DNA from: JBAXAM01 sp037142515
GTDB taxonomy: Bacteria > Pseudomonadota > Gammaproteobacteria > UBA9339
Direction: 5' to 3'
NCBI GenBank assembly: GCA_037142515.1
Contig: JBAXAM010000010.1
Location: 1 to 37,266 of the forward strand
DNA length: 37,266 nt
Made by a program: the position numbers and the translations under genes. Shown in pieces: positions 24,758 through 32,739 of the stretch. Positions within the stretch are counted from its first letter, which is position 1. Every line of letters starts with the position of its first letter. The notes below the pieces were generated by a model. It worked only from the letters and a program-made list of their open reading frames with translations. It had not been told where the DNA came from and searched no databases.

Positions 24758-26176
24758 TCAGAGTGATTCTAAATAAGACACTTGAAAACATTTTTCATTA
24801 GCTAAAGAATTTAATTTGGGATCTTCTGGGTAGCTTGGTAGCATTGGGAGCAGTACTGATTGGCCTATTATTGCGCGGTAGCTATTGTCTGATGGCTTCA
24901 AGCCCCACTTATTTTGATAGGTCATTGTTATTGGTTCGTGCATAGCAGAATTGGGATTGGGATAGCTGCCTAAATACAACATTATATGCCCATCAATCTT
25001 GATTATGGTCATGAATTTTTTTCCGTTTTCCATAAGGTATTTTAAGCGTTCTTGCGAACTTTCCGAACTTTTATCTACTAGTTTACCAACTTTTATTTGA
25101 GCAGAAGAGTTTCTTGGTAGCCATATACCAAAAGGGGTGTAGAGACTTTGTAGCTCGGCAGAGCAGTCGTTGTAGAAATACATGTTACCCCAGCCATAAG
25201 GTCGACCTATTAAATTAGATATAATGGTTGCAAAATTATGTGGAGTGGCTTCAAGAGGCATAATTGCTGCGTCTTTGTTACTTAGTTTCGCAAAGGCTAT
25301 TTGGGCATTGTGATAAGAGTTTGTAATTGGTATTAAAATACTTGTTGTATTTTTAGCGCTATTTTTACTGGGAAATATCGCGGGAAATACTGCGCCAATA
25401 TAAGCATCAAATCTATATTGATTGTTGTTATCAAAAACACTTATATTGGTACGTGTAATAGCAACTAATTTTTGTTTGGCATGCTTTTGCCATTTAGCAA
25501 TAAAAGCCTTGCTGGTTTTAGCTATTCCATCGCTTTGTACCCAAGCTATAAAGTGTGGAGTTAAAACCAAATACCACTGTTTATCTAGCGTTTCGCCGAT
25601 TATATACACACCCGTACCAACCCATACTGAGGATTCTTGTAGGTTGTCAAAAGGGTAGCCTTCCCCGGGTAGTGAAAAGTTATAGAAATAAGGATCAGTT
25701 GTGGGGAGTTCGCGAGCAAAAAGATTTTTTACGGCAATGCCACGATTGTTAGCTTTGTATTTAAGGGGTAGCACGAATTGTTTTAAATTCATGTTGGCTA
25801 TAATATCTTTGATCCACTGCTTTGAATATGGTCGAAAGTTTTCTGCGTAGCCGATTTTTATAGAGTCACTATATTTGCTGGTTATTTTTTGCTCTGAGAT
25901 TTTATTTTTCAGTTCTTGTTCTAAAGCTATTTTGACATATTTGTGATCCCAGGTTGCACAGTAGCGATTGTAATATTTTTTTAGGTGGTCTTTTTGATTC
26001 GAAAATTTGATTAGGGGTGCATCATAATCTGGATCAGAAGGTTTCACCCAATTATTAATATTTTGGTCGTATTTATCTAGGGGAAACACGGTGATCGGTA
26101 TTTCAACTGCGATCGCTGAAATAGTTGTTAGAGAAACCGCAAGAAAAATAGAATAAATTGCTAGATTTTTTCTCAT
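24758..26176 (-). CDS. Exported NlpC/P60 peptidase with SH3-type domains
   Basis: 472 residues with a cleavable signal peptide (about 1-23, ending ISAIA). Residues about 30-140 resemble the N-terminal stabilising domain of this group. SH3-like segments (about 140-220 and 235-300) follow, then a C40 domain: RPYGWGNMYFYNDCSAELQS with Cys338, DGHIMLYLG with His397 and probably His413. Relatives such as YkfC-type enzymes cleave the gamma-D-Glu-diaminopimelate bond of muropeptides. It lies 3 nt after ldcA on the same strand, so the two exported peptidoglycan enzymes are probably co-transcribed. Confidence 0.88.
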   Translation of the reverse strand: MRKNLAIYSIFLAVSLTTISAIAVEIPITVFPLDKYDQNINNWVKPSDPDYDAPLIKFSNQKDHLKKYYNRYCATWDHKYVKIALEQELKNKISEQKITSKYSDSIKIGYAENFRPYSKQWIKDIIANMNLKQFVLPLKYKANNRGIAVKNLFARELPTTDPYFYNFSLPGEGYPFDNLQESSVWVGTGVYIIGETLDKQWYLVLTPHFIAWVQSDGIAKTSKAFIAKWQKHAKQKLVAITRTNISVFDNNNQYRFDAYIGAVFPAIFPSKNSAKNTTSILIPITNSYHNAQIAFAKLSNKDAAIMPLEATPHNFATIISNLIGRPYGWGNMYFYNDCSAELQSLYTPFGIWLPRNSSAQIKVGKLVDKSSESSQERLKYLMENGKKFMTIIKIDGHIMLYLGSYPNPNSAMHEPITMTYQNKWGLKPSDNSYRAIIGQSVLLPMLPSYPEDPKLNSLANEKCFQVSYLESL

Positions 26177-26179
26177 TAG

Positions 26180-27208
26180 TTACTTAACCGCTGGTTCTAG
26201 CATGGTTATTGTGCCCATATTAGCATCGATAGTGACGCGGATTCCCTCGGGCAGGGTGAACTTTCTGCCTTCGTGGCCAATCATGGCCCCATACCAGGCG
26301 GGGATGTGCAGTGGTTTGATGTGGTCTTTTAGTACTTGGGCAAAAGTTAATGAGCCATAGAGAGTTGAGCTGCCTGCCGAACAACCACAATCGGTGCATT
26401 TACCAAAGACAAAGCCTGAGATTTTTTTAAGGATGCCAGCAGTTTTTAGCTGGGTAAGCATGCGATCAATTTTATAAATATCCTCGCCAGTATCTTCGAC
26501 AAACAAAATAGCATGGTCAAAATCAGGTAAGTATTTAGATTCCAGCATGGAGGTTAAAAGGGTAAGACTGCCGCCAATTAGTTTCCCGGTTGCTTTTCCG
26601 CCGCGAATAACTACAGGGCGATTTTTTGTGTGTATTAAATCATCTTCATCCTCGATGGGATTGGCAAAGGTGACGCTTTTACCGTCAAATAATATGCTTT
26701 TTACATATCCAAGCGTAAAGGCTGGCCAAGGTTCATGTGCGACTGGGCCATGAAAAGTTACTAGATTTGTTTTGGCATTAATTGCTAAAAGTAGCGAAGT
26801 TATGTCACTATAGCCCATAATAATTTTGGGATTCTTTTTTATGGCTTCGTAGTTAATCAAATTGAGCAGTCGGTTACAACCCCAGCCACCTCTTAGTGCA
26901 ATGATTGCTTTTACTTTTGGATCAGCAAACATCTTATTGATGTCGGCAGCGCGCTCTTTATCGGTTCCAGCAAAATATCCATATTGTTCGTAAACTGCCT
27001 TGCCAACTTTAACTTTGAGACCTAAGGCTTGCAATCTTTCGATGGCATATTGAATCAATGTTTCGTCGGCATCGCGAAAACCTGGAGCAATTAGTCCAAC
27101 AGTATCGCCTGGGTGTAGGCGCGTTGGTTTAATTGTGGTGTTTATGAGTGTTGCATTGGCATCTGTAAAGAGAATAACAGTGAGTATTATGTATATTGCT
27201 TTAAACAT
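26180..27208 (-). CDS. ldcA: Exported LD-carboxypeptidase (family S66)
   Basis: 342 residues. The S66 catalytic triad is complete: Ser134 (MGYSDITSLL), Glu238 (LFVEDTGEDIYKIDRML) and His312 (MIGHEGRKFTLPEG), with spacing like that of the Pseudomonas enzyme. It removes the terminal D-Ala from tetrapeptides. Unlike cytoplasmic E. coli LdcA it begins with a signal peptide (about 1-19, ending DANA), so it should act in the periplasm. It diverges from cinA across a 66-bp gap, with a promoter TTGAAC/TATACT that ends 7 nt before the ATG. Confidence 0.94.
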   Translation of the reverse strand: MFKAIYIILTVILFTDANATLINTTIKPTRLHPGDTVGLIAPGFRDADETLIQYAIERLQALGLKVKVGKAVYEQYGYFAGTDKERAADINKMFADPKVKAIIALRGGWGCNRLLNLINYEAIKKNPKIIMGYSDITSLLLAINAKTNLVTFHGPVAHEPWPAFTLGYVKSILFDGKSVTFANPIEDEDDLIHTKNRPVVIRGGKATGKLIGGSLTLLTSMLESKYLPDFDHAILFVEDTGEDIYKIDRMLTQLKTAGILKKISGFVFGKCTDCGCSAGSSTLYGSLTFAQVLKDHIKPLHIPAWYGAMIGHEGRKFTLPEGIRVTIDANMGTITMLEPAVK

Positions 27209-27215
27209 GAAAATC

Positions 27216-27268
27216 AGTATACAGAAAAAAATTAATTAGTTCAAAAAGTAGTTAAGTAGATGTATTAT
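27216..27268. promoter_or_regulatory. Back-to-back ldcA and cinA promoters sharing overlapping -35 boxes
   Basis: For ldcA (minus): TTGAAC (27244-27239), 17 nt, TATACT (27221-27216), 7 nt to ATG. For cinA (plus): TTCAAA (27240-27245), 17 nt, TATTAT (27263-27268), 6 nt to the ATG at 27275. The two -35 hexamers occupy almost the same bases on opposite strands, so the two promoters should exclude each other. Neither gene has a Shine-Dalgarno. Confidence 0.55.
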
Positions 27269-27274
27269 GAGAAT

Positions 27275-27754
27275 ATGGAAACCGAACTTTACGATCTTGC
27301 TATAAAAGTTGGTGTGGTTTTAAAAGAAAGGAAGCTATTTATTGTTACTGCTGAATCTTGCACTGGTGGCCTACTTGCTGCAACCCTGACAGATATTCCT
27401 GGAAGCTCAGAATATTTTGATCGCGGTTTTATTACTTATAGTAATAGCGCTAAGCAAGAAGTTTTGGGTGTGAGTCCTGTAACTTTGGGAAAATTTGGCG
27501 CAGTTAGCCAGCAAGTAGCTAAAGAAATGGCAAGCGGCTCATTGAAAAATAGTCATGCGCAAATTGCAGTTGCTATCACGGGTATTGCCGGCCCCAGTGG
27601 TGGTACTGAAAATAAGCGTGTTGGTACTGTATGCATTGCTTGGGTGGATTCAGGGTCGCCAGCAGAAGCTGTTACACTGCATTTTAATGGTAATCGAGTT
27701 TCTGTTCGAATACAGGCGGTTAGATGTGCATTAGAAGGGCTTATTCATATATGA
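27275..27754 (+). CDS. pncC: CinA C-terminal-type nicotinamide-nucleotide amidohydrolase
   Basis: 159 residues, comparable with E. coli PncC (165). Converts NMN to nicotinate mononucleotide in pyridine-nucleotide recycling. Seen: TAESCTGGLLAATLTDIPGS with the catalytic Ser, FITYSNSAKQEVLGV, and AITGIAGPSGGT. The start METELYDLAIK aligns with the E. coli N-terminus and sits 6 nt after a TATTAT box; an in-frame ATG at 27260 would add five residues. The stop shares ATGA with mlaE. It is the first gene of a nine-gene run ending with dgkA. Confidence 0.9.
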   Translation: METELYDLAIKVGVVLKERKLFIVTAESCTGGLLAATLTDIPGSSEYFDRGFITYSNSAKQEVLGVSPVTLGKFGAVSQQVAKEMASGSLKNSHAQIAVAITGIAGPSGGTENKRVGTVCIAWVDSGSPAEAVTLHFNGNRVSVRIQAVRCALEGLIHI

Positions 27755-28872
27755 CCAAGCATACAAACTTTCGTATTGAACAGCCTGTTGCAAGCACACT
27801 GAAGATTATTTTTTCAGGTCGGTTAGATATCGATAGTGTAGCAGAGCTTTGGTCGTCGTGTGTGAATTCTATTCAGTCTAGTCCCAAGTTATTAATTCTT
27901 GATTTTAAAGATGTTGATTATTGTGACGGTGCAGGTATTGCATTAATACAGGTGTTGCAAAAACGGCAAATCACGCATAACAATATATGCAAAATTAATA
28001 ATTTAAAGCCGTCGTTTGCGAGCCTACTGGAATATATCGAGCGGCAGCCAGATAGTGCAGAACAAAAATCACTTTATTCTGAAACTATTCCTGAGCATAT
28101 TGGCCGTGTTACGGTAGGTTTTTTAAAAAGTTTTTATGAGAATATTGTTTTTTTAGGAGCATTATCTTACCACTTGTTTCTTGCTGTATTAAAACCCAAA
28201 AGAGTTCGTTGGCGTGATTTCTTACGCGTTGCTGAAGAAACTGGTCCCCAAGCATTGCCGATTATTGCGCTTATTGGGTTTTTAATGGGATTAATTTCAA
28301 CTTTTCAAGCCGCGCCGTCATTTAAGCAATTTGGGGCTCAGATATTTATGGTGAATTTAGTTGGTTTGGGTTTGGTAAGAGAAATAGGCCCGCTTTTGAC
28401 GACGGTTTTGCTTGCAGGTCGTACGGCATCAGCTTTTGCTGCTGAAATTGGAACTATGAAAATTAATCAGGAAATCGATGCATTAAAAACCATGGGTCTT
28501 GATCCGATTAGGTTTTTGGTAGTGCCAAGAATACTTGCTACTATGATAATAACTCCTATGCTTGAAGCATTTTTTATTATTTTTGGTTTGCTTGGTAGTT
28601 TTGTTGTAATGCTCACTTTGGGATATACAGCAGACGCTTTTGTTCATCAATTGCATCGTGCTATTGTGCCTATGGACTACATTGGAGGTTTAATTAAAGT
28701 TTTTGTGTTTGGTTTGGTAATTGCCAGTGTTGGTTGTTTAAACGGAATTAAGACACGTTTTGGTGCCCAAGCTGTGGGGCATTCTACTACGCAAGCCGTA
28801 GTTAATAGTTTGATTATGCTGGTATTTGTTGATGGTGTTTTTGCATTAATTTACTATGTGTTGGGTGTATGA
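27751..28872 (+). CDS. mlaE: MlaE permease with fused N-terminal STAS domain
   Basis: 373 residues. Residues about 1-100 are a STAS domain (FSGRLDIDSVAELWSS, LDFKDVDYCDGAGIALIQVL), equivalent to separate MlaB in E. coli. The MlaE permease follows with GFLMGLISTFQAAPSFKQFG, VREIGPLLTTVLLAGRTASA, AEIGTMKINQEIDALKTMG and several membrane helices. It forms the inner-membrane core of a phospholipid transporter that maintains outer-membrane asymmetry. The start at 27751 is chosen for its ATGA overlap with pncC; a longer frame from 27724 is less likely. It overlaps mlaF by 4 nt. Confidence 0.93.
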   Translation: MTKHTNFRIEQPVASTLKIIFSGRLDIDSVAELWSSCVNSIQSSPKLLILDFKDVDYCDGAGIALIQVLQKRQITHNNICKINNLKPSFASLLEYIERQPDSAEQKSLYSETIPEHIGRVTVGFLKSFYENIVFLGALSYHLFLAVLKPKRVRWRDFLRVAEETGPQALPIIALIGFLMGLISTFQAAPSFKQFGAQIFMVNLVGLGLVREIGPLLTTVLLAGRTASAFAAEIGTMKINQEIDALKTMGLDPIRFLVVPRILATMIITPMLEAFFIIFGLLGSFVVMLTLGYTADAFVHQLHRAIVPMDYIGGLIKVFVFGLVIASVGCLNGIKTRFGAQAVGHSTTQAVVNSLIMLVFVDGVFALIYYVLGV

Positions 28873-29621
28873 ATAGCTTACCTATTATTAAAGTCCAGAA
28901 TTTAAAAGTGCAATATGGCTCAAGAGTTATTTTAGAGAATATTCAATTTGAAATTTATCCTGGTGAAATTTTTATGGTTATAGGAGGGTCTGGGTGTGGT
29001 AAGACAACGTTATTAACCCATATGATTGGATTGCTTGAACCAGCTTTTGGGGATGTTTTGATAGATGATCAAAGCATTAGTCATTCTACTCAGCCACAAC
29101 GATTGGTTATACTTAGAAAAATAGGAGTACTTTATCAAAGTAGTGCTTTGTTTGGTTCTATGAACTTATTAAAAAATGTTAGTTTACCGTTAGAAGAATT
29201 AACGGAATTGCCACCAGATGCTATTACTGAAATTGCGCATAATAAACTGAAAATGGTTGGGCTTGGGGACTTTGGTCACTATATGCCTGCAGAAGTTAGT
29301 GGCGGTATGCAGAAGCGTGCGGCAATTGCTCGGGCTATGGCACTTGATCCCAAAATATTGTTTTTAGATGAGCCATCGTCTGGACTTGATCCTATTACTT
29401 CTTCTGAACTTGACAAACTTGTAGTAAACTTAGCAAATATTTTAGGAATTACTTTTGTAATTGTGTCGCATGATCTTTCGAGTATTTGTAAAATAGCACA
29501 GCGTGTTATCCTGTTGTATCAGGGGAAGATAATTGCGGAGGGAAAACCGCAGCAGTTGAGCGGTAGTTCTAATCCACTTGTAAGAAGTTTTTTTGCAAGC
29601 AATATTGGTACGGTCAAATGA
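28869..29621 (+). CDS. mlaF: MlaF ATPase of phospholipid transporter
   Basis: 250 residues. Walker A GGSGCGKTT (39-47), signature SGGMQKRAAIARAMALDP, Walker B LFLDEP followed by SSGLDP, and the switch His in VSHD. The SGGMQKR form of the signature is typical of the MlaF/Ttg2A group. It powers the MlaE permease on the cytoplasmic face. It overlaps both neighbours by 4 nt (ATGA). Confidence 0.95.
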   Translation: MNSLPIIKVQNLKVQYGSRVILENIQFEIYPGEIFMVIGGSGCGKTTLLTHMIGLLEPAFGDVLIDDQSISHSTQPQRLVILRKIGVLYQSSALFGSMNLLKNVSLPLEELTELPPDAITEIAHNKLKMVGLGDFGHYMPAEVSGGMQKRAAIARAMALDPKILFLDEPSSGLDPITSSELDKLVVNLANILGITFVIVSHDLSSICKIAQRVILLYQGKIIAEGKPQQLSGSSNPLVRSFFASNIGTVK

Positions 29622-30385
29622 GTGATGATACAAGTTATTTTAAAATCGGTTCTTTTGTGCTTGTAGGCCTGGGCTTAATAATTTTTGCCTTGTTGATTTT
29701 TGGTTCGGGTAAATTATTCCAGCCTGTTGTTTATGTCGAAACTTATTTTGAAGAGTCCATCCAGGGAATTACCGAAGGCACGCCAGTCAAATACCGTGGG
29801 CTGCAAATTGGTTATGTTAAGAAAATTGCTTTTACTAGCGAAATATATGAGGATGACCATAAAGATTCAGATATGGAAATGCACAATCGCTCCATTTATG
29901 TGAGGATAGCAATTACTTCAAAACTATTTACACAGCTTTCCAATGATGAAGTTCGACAGCTTTTTTCTAAAGAAGTGGCTCAAGGTTTAAGAGTCAAGCT
30001 AGTAGCTCAGGGTTTAACTGGGGTTAGCTATCTTGAGCTTAATTATATTGATCCTATTCCACCGGTGCATCCTATCACATGGCGTACCAACGATTTTTAT
30101 ATACCGTCGGTGACAAGTACTTTAACTAGATTAAGTGAAAGCGCTCAATATATTATGAATGAACTGAAAGATGTTAATTTTAAAAAAATATTTCAGGATA
30201 TTAATTCATTAACTATTTCTTTTGCTCAAGTAACTAGCAGAATTAATAATCCATTGACAATAATCATGCAAAATCTTAAAGTTGCCTCAAGTAATTTGCG
30301 TATGCTATCTGAACAATTAAAACTTAATCCATCAAGCATGGTGTTTGGTAGTCCTCCGCCACCTTTAGACCCGAGCAAGTTATGA
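29618..30385 (+). CDS. mlaD: MCE-domain protein MlaD
   Basis: 255 residues. One N-terminal membrane anchor (about 10-30), then an MCE domain (about 38-150; GITEGTPVKYRGLQIGYVKKI, ELNYI), then a helical tail with a Pro-rich end (SPPPPLDP). MlaD hexamers form a ring that carries lipid through the periplasm above MlaE. The insertion between GYVKKI and VRIAI (about 25 residues, acidic) is longer than usual. No mlaC follows; a PqiC-type lipoprotein takes its place. Confidence 0.92.
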   Translation: MSDDTSYFKIGSFVLVGLGLIIFALLIFGSGKLFQPVVYVETYFEESIQGITEGTPVKYRGLQIGYVKKIAFTSEIYEDDHKDSDMEMHNRSIYVRIAITSKLFTQLSNDEVRQLFSKEVAQGLRVKLVAQGLTGVSYLELNYIDPIPPVHPITWRTNDFYIPSVTSTLTRLSESAQYIMNELKDVNFKKIFQDINSLTISFAQVTSRINNPLTIIMQNLKVASSNLRMLSEQLKLNPSSMVFGSPPPPLDPSKL

Positions 30386-31008
30386 TGCATTTTAAACATA
30401 TATTGCAGTTAATGGTATGTTGCTTGTTGTGCTTGGCAACAATCGGATGTATTTCGGCAAAATACGTTGAGCAAAAGCAGTATTTGCTAGAGATAAAAAC
30501 ATTGCCGGAAAAGAAAGCAGCACCGGACAAGTGCTTTGTTTTTGTTGACCATGTAACGGCTATAGCTCCTTTTGATCAACTTGATTTTCTTTATCGTATA
30601 AAACCCGGTCAGTATTTGACAGATTATTATCATAGCTTTTTGGTATCACCTGCCGAACAGCTTGAGCCTATATTTATAAACTATTTGAAAGCGTTAGGTG
30701 ATTTTGGTTTGGATACTACAACGTCATTAGCAGCGCAAAATAAACTCCAGGTGCAAATTACGGAGCTTTATGCCGATTATCGTGATCATGATAACCCTAA
30801 AGCAGTTATTGCATTACATTTTGTTTTGACTAGATTGATTGTTAATGAGCCTGTTGTTTTGCTCGATAAAGTTTTGTACGCAAAAGTTGCTTTAAAAAAT
30901 AAGGATACGAACAGTTTGTTAGTAGCATGGAGTGTGGGCCTGCGGGATGTTCTTACGCGTGGGGTTAGGGCTTTAAATGCTGTTTTATCTAAAACGAGAG
31001 GTACATAG
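30382..31008 (+). CDS. ABC-type transport auxiliary lipoprotein (PqiC-like)
   Basis: 208 residues. Signal peptide with lipobox TIGC (Cys23), then KYVEQKQYLLEI, the start pattern of the ABC_trans_aux family; VTAIAPFDQLDFLYRIKPGQ and a middle FLVSPAEQLEPIFINYL follow. Relatives are outer-membrane lipoproteins that complete MCE systems such as Pqi. It overlaps mlaD by 4 nt, and its stop shares one base with the metK GTG. It may form the outer-membrane end of the Mla-like system here. Confidence 0.82.
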   Translation: MMHFKHILQLMVCCLLCLATIGCISAKYVEQKQYLLEIKTLPEKKAAPDKCFVFVDHVTAIAPFDQLDFLYRIKPGQYLTDYYHSFLVSPAEQLEPIFINYLKALGDFGLDTTTSLAAQNKLQVQITELYADYRDHDNPKAVIALHFVLTRLIVNEPVVLLDKVLYAKVALKNKDTNSLLVAWSVGLRDVLTRGVRALNAVLSKTRGT

Positions 31009-32171
31009 TGAGCCAATATTTATTTACTTCGGAATCGGTAGCGGCCGGTCATCCAGATAAGGTTGCTGACCAGATTTCTGATGCTGTATTAGATGCGATT
31101 ATAAAGCAGGATACCCATTGTCGTGTTGCTTGTAATACTTTAGTAAAGACTGGCATGGTTTTAGTTGCGGGTGAGATTACTACTACGGCATGGGTTGATA
31201 TTGAAGAGCTTGTACGTAAAGTTGTTAGGCATATTGGCTATACAGATCCGGCTCTTGGTTTTGATGCAGATTCTTGTGCGGTTTTAAATGCCATTGGTAA
31301 ACAATCACCAGATATTGCACGCGGTGTTAACGCTAGTAAAAATAAAGAACAGGGTGCTGGTGATCAAGGGCTAATGTTTGGTTTTGCTACTAATGAAACT
31401 GAAGAATTAATGCCGGCTCCTTTAGTTTACGCGCATCAGTTAATGGAACGTCACGCTAAAATTTTGCGCAGTAATAGTTTACCGTGGATTAGACCAGATG
31501 GTAAAAGCCAAGTTACTGCGCGTTATGAAGATGGTAAACTAATTGCTATAGATACTGTTGTCTTGTCGACGCAGCATACGGCTGATATTTCCCATCACGA
31601 ATTAAGCGAAGCAGTTATTGAAGAAATTATTAAGCCTGTATTGCCAGCAAAATTGATTAACAAAACTAAATACTTAATTAATCCTACAGGAAGATTTGTA
31701 ACTGGTGGTCCCAAAGGCGACACTGGTCTAACTGGTCGTAAGATTATTGTTGATACTTATGGTGGAGCGGCACATCATGGTGGTGGTTGTTTTTCTGGCA
31801 AGGATCCATCGAAAGTTGATCGATCCGCTAGTTATATGGGGCGCTATGTTGCCAAAAATATTGTAGCTGCAGGTCTAGCAGATAAGTGTGAAATTCAAGT
31901 TGCCTATGCGATTGGTGTGGCTAAACCAGTTTCCATTAGTATAGATACTTTTGGTAGCGGTAAAATTGATAATGAACATTTGGTTAAATTGGTTAACAAG
32001 CATTTTGATCTTACTCCGGCTGGAATTATTGCGACTTTAGATTTACTTAGACCAATTTATTATAAAACGGCCGCTTTTGGCCATTTTGGTCGAGGTGATG
32101 TTCATGATTTTACGTGGGAACGTACTGATAAGGCTAAAGCCCTGAGAGAAGATATCATAAAATTTTATTAA
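31008..32171 (+). CDS. metK: S-adenosylmethionine synthetase
   Basis: 387 residues (E. coli 384). Makes SAM from ATP and methionine. Seen: AGHPDKVADQISDAVLD (from residue 13), GAGDQGLMFGF, the P-loop-like GGGCFSGKDPSKVDRS (the usual Ala is Cys) and the KVDRSASY helix. The start is GTG, overlapping the previous stop by one base, with Shine-Dalgarno GAGAGG 6 nt upstream. There is no room for its own promoter or a SAM riboswitch, so it depends on the upstream mla genes for transcription. Confidence 0.97.
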   Translation: MSQYLFTSESVAAGHPDKVADQISDAVLDAIIKQDTHCRVACNTLVKTGMVLVAGEITTTAWVDIEELVRKVVRHIGYTDPALGFDADSCAVLNAIGKQSPDIARGVNASKNKEQGAGDQGLMFGFATNETEELMPAPLVYAHQLMERHAKILRSNSLPWIRPDGKSQVTARYEDGKLIAIDTVVLSTQHTADISHHELSEAVIEEIIKPVLPAKLINKTKYLINPTGRFVTGGPKGDTGLTGRKIIVDTYGGAAHHGGGCFSGKDPSKVDRSASYMGRYVAKNIVAAGLADKCEIQVAYAIGVAKPVSISIDTFGSGKIDNEHLVKLVNKHFDLTPAGIIATLDLLRPIYYKTAAFGHFGRGDVHDFTWERTDKAKALREDIIKFY

Positions 32172-32172
32172 A

Positions 32173-32739
32173 ATGAAAAACCTAACCAATATAGTTCTTG
32201 TTGGTCCCATGGGTGCCGGAAAGACCAGTATAGGTAAAGCTTTTGCTAAAACTATTGGTTGGGGTTTTTATGATTCTGACCAGGTTATCGAAGAACGTGC
32301 TGGGGCCGATCTTTTATGGATTTATGATTTGGAGGGAGAAGAGGGTTTTCATAGCCGTGAGAAAAAAATAATTGCCGAGTTGGTGCAAAAATGTAATATT
32401 GTGCTTGCAACTGGTGGCAGCACTGTAGCAGTTGCGGAAAATCGTGCAGTGATTGCACAAAATAGTTTTGTGATTTATCTGCGTACTTCTTTAGACGATC
32501 AACTGGTTCGTACGGGTTATAGCAAAAAGCGTCCACTGTCTACCGAACTTGAAGCAAGGCGCGATATTTTAAAGCAGCTGCGGCAGGAATATGAGCCGCT
32601 TTATGAAGAATTAGCAGATATTGTCTACGATACCGATAATAAATCAGCGCGTGCAGTTGTATCAGATTTAATTAAATTAATGCAGAAGCAAGAAAGTCTC
32701 TCGCATATGATGTCTGATTTTAAAATCAATGAAAAATAG
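32173..32739 (+). CDS. aroK: Shikimate kinase homologue with altered shikimate-binding site
   Basis: 188 residues. Clearly AroK by overall alignment: P-loop GPMGAGKTS (11-19), YDSDQVIEERAGAD (Asp36), LEGEEGF, lid KKRPL and PLYEELAD. However, three residues that bind shikimate in known enzymes differ: Arg of the GFR motif is His60, the third Gly of the GGG motif is Ser83, and the Arg before PLY is Tyr (QEYEPLY). ATP-site residues are intact. It may be a weak shikimate kinase or phosphorylate something else. It sits 1 nt after metK, without aroB, and overlaps the next gene by 11 nt. Confidence 0.82.
   Translation: MKNLTNIVLVGPMGAGKTSIGKAFAKTIGWGFYDSDQVIEERAGADLLWIYDLEGEEGFHSREKKIIAELVQKCNIVLATGGSTVAVAENRAVIAQNSFVIYLRTSLDDQLVRTGYSKKRPLSTELEARRDILKQLRQEYEPLYEELADIVYDTDNKSARAVVSDLIKLMQKQESLSHMMSDFKINEK

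Noticed and set aside
27724..27750. Longer N-terminus for mlaE
   Set aside because: The ATGA junction at 27751-27754 fits the coupling used throughout this run, and the STAS domain begins after it.
30900..31007. SAM riboswitch upstream of metK
   Set aside because: The upstream DNA is coding sequence of the PqiC-like lipoprotein up to the metK GTG, and no aptamer-like stems were seen.
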